Origin: Providencia rettgeri
GTDB lineage: Bacteria; Pseudomonadota; Gammaproteobacteria; Enterobacterales; Enterobacteriaceae
Length of the DNA: 64,000 nt
Assembly: GCF_013255915.1 (NCBI RefSeq)
Contig: NZ_CP053896.1
Location: forward strand, 3,658,001 to 3,722,000
Direction: 5' to 3'
Shown here: positions 60,416-64,000 of the stretch, piece after piece
Position numbering within the stretch: position 1 is the stretch's first letter
How the letters are laid out: every line of letters begins with the position of its first letter
Translations under genes and position numbers: made by a program
The notes under the pieces: generated by a model
What the model was told of the DNA's origin: nothing
Databases searched by the model: none
What the model saw: only the letters and a program-made list of their open reading frames with translations

Positions 60416-61576
60416 CTATTTATTCAGCAATGTATTTGCCATGTCATAATAAATTTCAGCCGCAAGATATAACTCTTTTATTTCAACAAACTCATCTTTA
60501 ACATGAGCTTGAGCTAGTCCCCCAGGCCCCATAATAAGTGTAGGGATCTGGCTGGTAACCGAGAAAAAAGGCGCCTCACATGTCGCTTCAAATATTTCAG
60601 GTAGCGCTGTTTTTTCTGTGAAACGGCTCACTGTATCTAATGCAACTTTAGTTAATTCGTGATCCGCTGGGATATCTGAAGCGGGAATAAATAAGTAATT
60701 ATCTAAGTGATAATCTATCTCTTCACCTTTATTATATTGCGCGATAGCTTGATGTAATCTCGCTTCTATTTCTTGTTTTTCTTCCCCTGGAACGAGTCTT
60801 CTATCTATTTCAATATCACAATGCTGAGGAACAATATTCGGAGCTGTGCCACCATTAATAGTGGTTATAATCATTGAAGCACTACCTAATAGTGGATGAC
60901 TAATTTCCTCAACAGAAGCGCGATGTTGTTCTATAGCAGGTAGTATTTTAGACATCTTAGAAATTGCACTATCAGGATAACGAGTTTTTGCTGCATGGCC
61001 TGCAGTGCCTTTAGTACTTAAATTATAGCGGCTAACGCCTTTATGTGCGATGCATACACCAAGAGAAGTTGGCTCACCAATAATGGCATAATCTGCAGAA
61101 ATTCCATCTTTAATATAATGCAGCATGCCAAGATTAATTCTCTCCTCATCCACATTAAATACTAAAGTTAAATTACCTGAAAATGTATCTTGATTACGTT
61201 TTAATAATGTTGCCGTATACATCATTGCAGCAACACCAGATTTCATATCTGCAGCCCCTCTCCCAAAAACCTTTCCATCTTTAATCACAGGGTCGAATGG
61301 CTCGGTACTCCAACCACAGCCACAAGGCACAACATCTATATGACCGTTAAATAATAAATGTTTACCTTTTCCTGAACCTTTTAAATGTGCAATAACATTT
61401 GGACGACCAGGAGCTACCTCTTGCATTTCAACATCAATATTTTCTTGTTTAAAATAATGATATATAAATTCAGCAACTTGTTGTTCTTCCCCTGGCGGGT
61501 TTTCGGATTTATGCCGAATTAAGGCACAAAGAAGCTCTAGCAACTCATGTTGTTGCTGTTCATTTAATTTATACAT
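60416..61576 (-). CDS. M20 family metallohydrolase (ArgE/DapE/ACY1-type deacylase)
   Basis: Zinc-dependent amidohydrolase of the group that removes acyl groups from amino acids. The 386 residues carry the first metal motif NGHIDVVP (His79, Asp81), GRGAADMK (bridging Asp110) and the catalytic pair in NVDEERIN (Glu144, Glu145). The dimerisation lid contains GTAGHAAKTRYPDSA, and AQAHVKDEFVEI near the C-terminus supplies a final His. The start follows the PLP enzyme by 15 bp. N-acyl-amino-acid hydrolysis is inferred, and the substrate is unknown. Confidence 0.85.
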   Translation of the reverse strand: MYKLNEQQQHELLELLCALIRHKSENPPGEEQQVAEFIYHYFKQENIDVEMQEVAPGRPNVIAHLKGSGKGKHLLFNGHIDVVPCGCGWSTEPFDPVIKDGKVFGRGAADMKSGVAAMMYTATLLKRNQDTFSGNLTLVFNVDEERINLGMLHYIKDGISADYAIIGEPTSLGVCIAHKGVSRYNLSTKGTAGHAAKTRYPDSAISKMSKILPAIEQHRASVEEISHPLLGSASMIITTINGGTAPNIVPQHCDIEIDRRLVPGEEKQEIEARLHQAIAQYNKGEEIDYHLDNYLFIPASDIPADHELTKVALDTVSRFTEKTALPEIFEATCEAPFFSVTSQIPTLIMGPGGLAQAHVKDEFVEIKELYLAAEIYYDMANTLLNK

Positions 61577-61591
61577 TTTATTCTCCGATAT

Positions 61592-62659
61592 TTAATATCG
61601 TGCGTCTGGTGTAATAATATGGTCTATTTCATTATTATTTAATGCATATATTTTGTTTGTTAAATTAGGAATGACACAACTGTGATTCGGTATAATATTT
61701 AATACATCACCAATATTTAATTTAATTTGTTTTGGGTCATAGCGAAGATAGCCATGTTCTTCATTTAATTTAACTAGTTTTATATTTGGGTCTTCCACTA
61801 TATAACCAAAGCCTGGTTCTGCAGATTGGTCAGAAGTTAATGTTTTTGTCCCTGCATCTACTGTTGCATACCCCTCAATAGGAATACTCACAACAGTTGT
61901 TCTTATTGTTAAAGCGCAATCTTCAGGCGTATAAATACCACCATAGATAGCATTCATATCTCCAAAAATAAAGTTCCCAGCCCGTGACTCTGTAATCCCT
62001 TTTAATTCATCAGCATAGAATGAAGATAGTGTTGACCCGCCAGATGTCCGAGGCGCTGTAATACCCAATTTTTCTAACCGTTCTTGGCAAGATAATAAAA
62101 GATCTGCTTCTGCTTTTGCCGCTTTACGTATTTCAGGCTCGGTTCGGTATTGGTATATTGTTCCTGCATAAGTAAATACACCAATAATTTTCAAATTAGG
62201 TAATTTTTGTATTGCCAGTGCAAATGGCTCTAAGTCATCTAATTGAATACCTTCCCGGTGAGCACCATAATCAACAGCAATATAGACCTCAATAATTTGG
62301 TTTTCTTGCTTTGCTGCTGCTGATAATTGTTCAGCTCCTTGTAGGCTATCAATAATCGTTCTTAATTTTATTTTTTTAGCTAACTCAATAAATTGCTGAC
62401 ATTTTTGTTCACCAATCATTGGGTAAGCAAGCAGAATATGATCAATTCCGCCTTTCGCCATAACCGTCGCTTCTTGCAATGTGGCACATGTAATTCCTTT
62501 TGCACCACAGGCGATCTCAAATTTCGCTAATTCTACTGATTTATGTGTTTTTATATGCGGCCAGTGTTCAATACCTTGCTGTGTTAGCTTGCCTGTCATG
62601 CCTCTGACATTTTTTTCAAGTTGCTGTAAGTCTAAAGCAACGTAAGGCGTTATTGGCAT
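61592..62659 (-). CDS. D-threonine aldolase / D-serine dehydratase-like PLP enzyme
   Basis: Fold-type III PLP enzyme with an alanine racemase-type barrel. The 355 residues have the PLP-lysine motif WPHIKTHKS (Lys37), TSGGSTLSSFY near 205 for phosphate binding, and a C-terminal domain with the His-x-Cys metal pair in PNHSCVIPN (His326, Cys328). Family members cleave D-threonine-type 3-hydroxy amino acids to glycine plus aldehyde, or dehydrate D-serine or 3-hydroxy-D-aspartate. Which activity applies here is not readable. It lies 11 bp after the regulator gene and 15 bp before the M20 gene. Confidence 0.87.
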   Translation of the reverse strand: MPITPYVALDLQQLEKNVRGMTGKLTQQGIEHWPHIKTHKSVELAKFEIACGAKGITCATLQEATVMAKGGIDHILLAYPMIGEQKCQQFIELAKKIKLRTIIDSLQGAEQLSAAAKQENQIIEVYIAVDYGAHREGIQLDDLEPFALAIQKLPNLKIIGVFTYAGTIYQYRTEPEIRKAAKAEADLLLSCQERLEKLGITAPRTSGGSTLSSFYADELKGITESRAGNFIFGDMNAIYGGIYTPEDCALTIRTTVVSIPIEGYATVDAGTKTLTSDQSAEPGFGYIVEDPNIKLVKLNEEHGYLRYDPKQIKLNIGDVLNIIPNHSCVIPNLTNKIYALNNNEIDHIITPDARY

Positions 62660-62670
62660 AAAAACCTCTC

Positions 62671-63330
62671 TTATTCTTCATTATTGTCTTCCCCTTTTAA
62701 TTCCGCTAAATAGGTATAAAGGGTATATTTGGAAATATTTAAAAACTCACAGATTTTCTCACCTGCTTTTTTGATTAAGAAAGCACCTCTATCATCAAAG
62801 AATTTAATTGCATCCATTTTTTCTTTTTTACCCATATTGATGACAGGGACTTTGATAACCTGCATGCATTCTTGAATAAGGTGATCTAAAATTTCATTAA
62901 CGTCCGTGACAAAAACTTCCTTAACCGTATCTTGCTCAATACTATTACGTTGTGTAATGCCTTGAATGGCTTTTTCTGCGGCAATAAATTCTGAGATATC
63001 TTGATTAATACAAAGCGCCCCAGAAACTTTGCCAGTTTCATCACGTAAATAAATTGAAGTTGAACGCAACATTTTCCCATCTTTGGTTTGGGTAAAATAA
63101 TTGTATTTGTCGCCATCAACATCTGTCCCACGCAGTACCTCAAGCCCTAAATTACTACTTGGGTCTCCCACCTTTCGTTTCGTAACATGGCCATTAATAA
63201 TTGCAACAATACTACTTTCTAACCCTTTGCTATGGTCATGTAATACCACTTCACAATTGTCGCCAAATTGGCCCGCAATTCCTTTCATAACTGCCAATAA
63301 CATTTCAAAGTTGTCTTGAATAATTTTCAT
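62671..63330 (-). CDS. YheO/DauR-type PAS-HTH transcriptional regulator
   Basis: The 219-residue regulator has an N-terminal YheO-like PAS domain (residues about 8-120: VVLHDHSKGLESSIVAIING, and GALCINQDISEF). The C-terminal HTH_22-type DNA-binding domain is at about 165-212 (FDDRGAFLIKKAGEKICEFL, then NISKYTLYTYLAEL). The Pseudomonas relative DauR represses D-arginine catabolism. Here it is the first gene of the operon it probably controls, with the next start 11 bp away. A palindrome at 63354-63372 just upstream is a plausible operator. Confidence 0.88.
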   Translation of the reverse strand: MKIIQDNFEMLLAVMKGIAGQFGDNCEVVLHDHSKGLESSIVAIINGHVTKRKVGDPSSNLGLEVLRGTDVDGDKYNYFTQTKDGKMLRSTSIYLRDETGKVSGALCINQDISEFIAAEKAIQGITQRNSIEQDTVKEVFVTDVNEILDHLIQECMQVIKVPVINMGKKEKMDAIKFFDDRGAFLIKKAGEKICEFLNISKYTLYTYLAELKGEDNNEE

Positions 63331-63353
63331 TTTCTACCAAACTTATTTTAAGC

Positions 63354-63372
63354 CTAACTAAATATTAGTTAG
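63354..63372. promoter_or_regulatory. Palindrome upstream of the YheO-type regulator (candidate operator)
   Basis: CTAACTA-aatat-TAGTTAG is a perfect 7-bp inverted repeat 24 bp upstream of the regulator start. Related CTAAC/GTTAG motifs recur at about 63430, 63454, 63565 and 63599 in the same gap. Confidence 0.45.
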
Positions 63373-63468
63373 ATAATAATGGAGACTCAATCAAGATTTG
63401 AGCAATTTGTGATCTATCTCTTGATTCTAGCTAACAAATTTTTAGTTGCCATGACTAACATAGCAATA

Positions 63469-63494
63469 CTCCCAGTTTATAAAAAAACTGGGAG
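63469..63494. repeat. Perfect 10-bp hairpin in the regulator upstream region
   Basis: CTCCCAGTTT (63469-63478) and AAACTGGGAG (63485-63494) with a 6-nt A-rich loop. It could be a terminator or a binding site. No gene reads clearly into it. Confidence 0.5.
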
Positions 63495-63564
63495 ATATGA
63501 TAGAATAAGGGGTTTCAGAGAGTTTATTGATAAATGGGAAGCTATGCAGAGACAAATTAGCAAC

Positions 63565-63603
63565 CTAACTTTTTGTTAGTTTCTATTACCAACAAAAAGT
63601 TAG
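63565..63603 (-). terminator. Inverted repeat downstream of the right-edge binding-protein gene
   Basis: CTAACTTTTTGTT (63565-63577) and AACAAAAAGTTAG (63591-63603) form a perfect 13-bp stem with a 13-nt loop, 11 bp past the stop of the binding-protein gene on the minus strand. The stem itself is A/T-rich, so it could be a terminator or an operator. Confidence 0.5.
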
Positions 63604-63614
63604 CAGCCCTATTT

Positions 63615-64000
63615 TTATAAACTCACCCAAAACACGCCAGTTTCTCGGATCTCTGTAAATTGATTTTGGAATTCGACTAAGTTTTGTTCTGGATTTAATG
63701 CGCTAAATCGTTCTGGATGCATAAATTTAGCCATAGCTTCAATGGCAAATATATTCATCGGATTGTTGTAAAAATTATGGTAAATCGCCATAACGCGCTT
63801 TTCTTTAACTGCCGTTAATGAAGAGATCCCTTGTCTATCCATTAATACTGATAACTGCTTCTGCACGTTAGCTTTATTTGCATTATATCCTAAGCTTACT
63901 GCGAGCGAACGACGATTAAAGTTGTGCCAATCGGCGCCTGTCAGTAAATAATATTCTGGGTTTAATGTAATAATATTCTCAATGGAACTTTCAGCCCCTT
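63615..64000 (-). CDS. ABC transporter periplasmic binding protein (iron/cobalamin type), C-terminal part
   Basis: Open at the right window edge, with the last 128 codons or so visible. Reading inward from the edge gives GAESSIENIITLNPEYYLLT, then GADWHNFNRRSLAVSLG. That matches the PeriBP_2 (class III, FepB/BtuF/FhuD-like) pattern, in which a conserved IExIxxLxPDxIL segment comes before the second lobe. The C-terminal helices (AIEAMAKFMHPERF, and NLVEFQNQFTEI) fit too. The ligand, whether ferric siderophore, haem or cobalamin, cannot be told from this part. No Fur box is visible in the window. Confidence 0.75.
   Translation of the reverse strand, partial: GAESSIENIITLNPEYYLLTGADWHNFNRRSLAVSLGYNANKANVQKQLSVLMDRQGISSLTAVKEKRVMAIYHNFYNNPMNIFAIEAMAKFMHPERFSALNPEQNLVEFQNQFTEIRETGVFWVSL

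Noticed and set aside
63379-63579. 66-codon open frame on the plus strand upstream of the YheO-type regulator
   Set aside because: It begins in an AT-rich control region, contains a 10-bp hairpin inside the frame, has no ribosome-binding site and shows no recognisable family. It is more likely chance.

Overview
The window is about 40% G+C and reads as chromosomal DNA of a gammaproteobacterium in the order Enterobacterales. Almost every protein is close in sequence and length to its Escherichia coli counterpart, but base composition, gene order and the ERIC-type repeats point to Morganellaceae, most likely Providencia. This is inference from recognition, not a database match. I saw no rRNA, tRNA, CRISPR array, prophage or insertion sequence.

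Layout. 1-2716 (minus): ptsP (cut by the left edge) and rppH. 2834-6272: a TPP riboswitch followed by thiBPQ, the thiamine/TPP ABC importer. 6275-12780: polB behind a degenerate LexA box, then rapA and rluA. 12829-13350: an array of four 133-bp ERIC-like units. 13352-21779: djlA (minus), then the lptD-surA-pdxA-rsmA-apaG-apaH envelope, vitamin B6 and rRNA-methylation run, closed by convergent folA. 22018-31958: a LysE-type exporter, then a minus-strand series ftsP-plsC-parC-parE-yqiA-cpdA-nudF. 32264-37690: tolC-ygiB-ygiC, convergent ygiD, and ribB behind an FMN riboswitch. 38234-47709: ubiK, an orphan HicB-type antitoxin with a clear operator/promoter, hldE-glnE-ygiF (minus), ygiM-cca, folB (minus) and plsY. 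47983-55108: aer, tsaD (minus) and the macromolecular synthesis operon rpsU-dnaG-rpoD.

From 55179 to the right edge the window leaves the conserved core. It holds a two-gene minus-strand unit (14-TM-type drug-efflux MFS plus NTF2-like protein) divergent from a LysR regulator, an HdeB-like periplasmic acid chaperone, a compact five-gene catabolic operon (YheO/DauR-type regulator, D-threonine aldolase/D-serine dehydratase-type PLP enzyme, M20 amidohydrolase, RidA-family protein, ACS-family MFS importer), and the C-terminal part of an ABC-transporter binding protein.

Main points of interest. (i) ParC carries Ile (ATC) at the position equivalent to E. coli Ser80, the classical fluoroquinolone-resistance change. 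(ii) The YheO-PLP-M20-RidA-MFS operon looks like a pathway for import, deacylation and dehydration or cleavage of a D-hydroxy-amino-acid derivative, with imine scavenging. (iii) The 133-bp tandem array contains a hairpin whose stem shows compensatory changes between units. (iv) Alternative RNA pairings for the thiB and ribB riboswitches can be read directly from the sequence. (v) FtsP, a Tat substrate in E. coli, has Arg-Cys where the twin arginines should be. (vi) The orphan hicB has three TGACGTCA-type sites around its own promoter.
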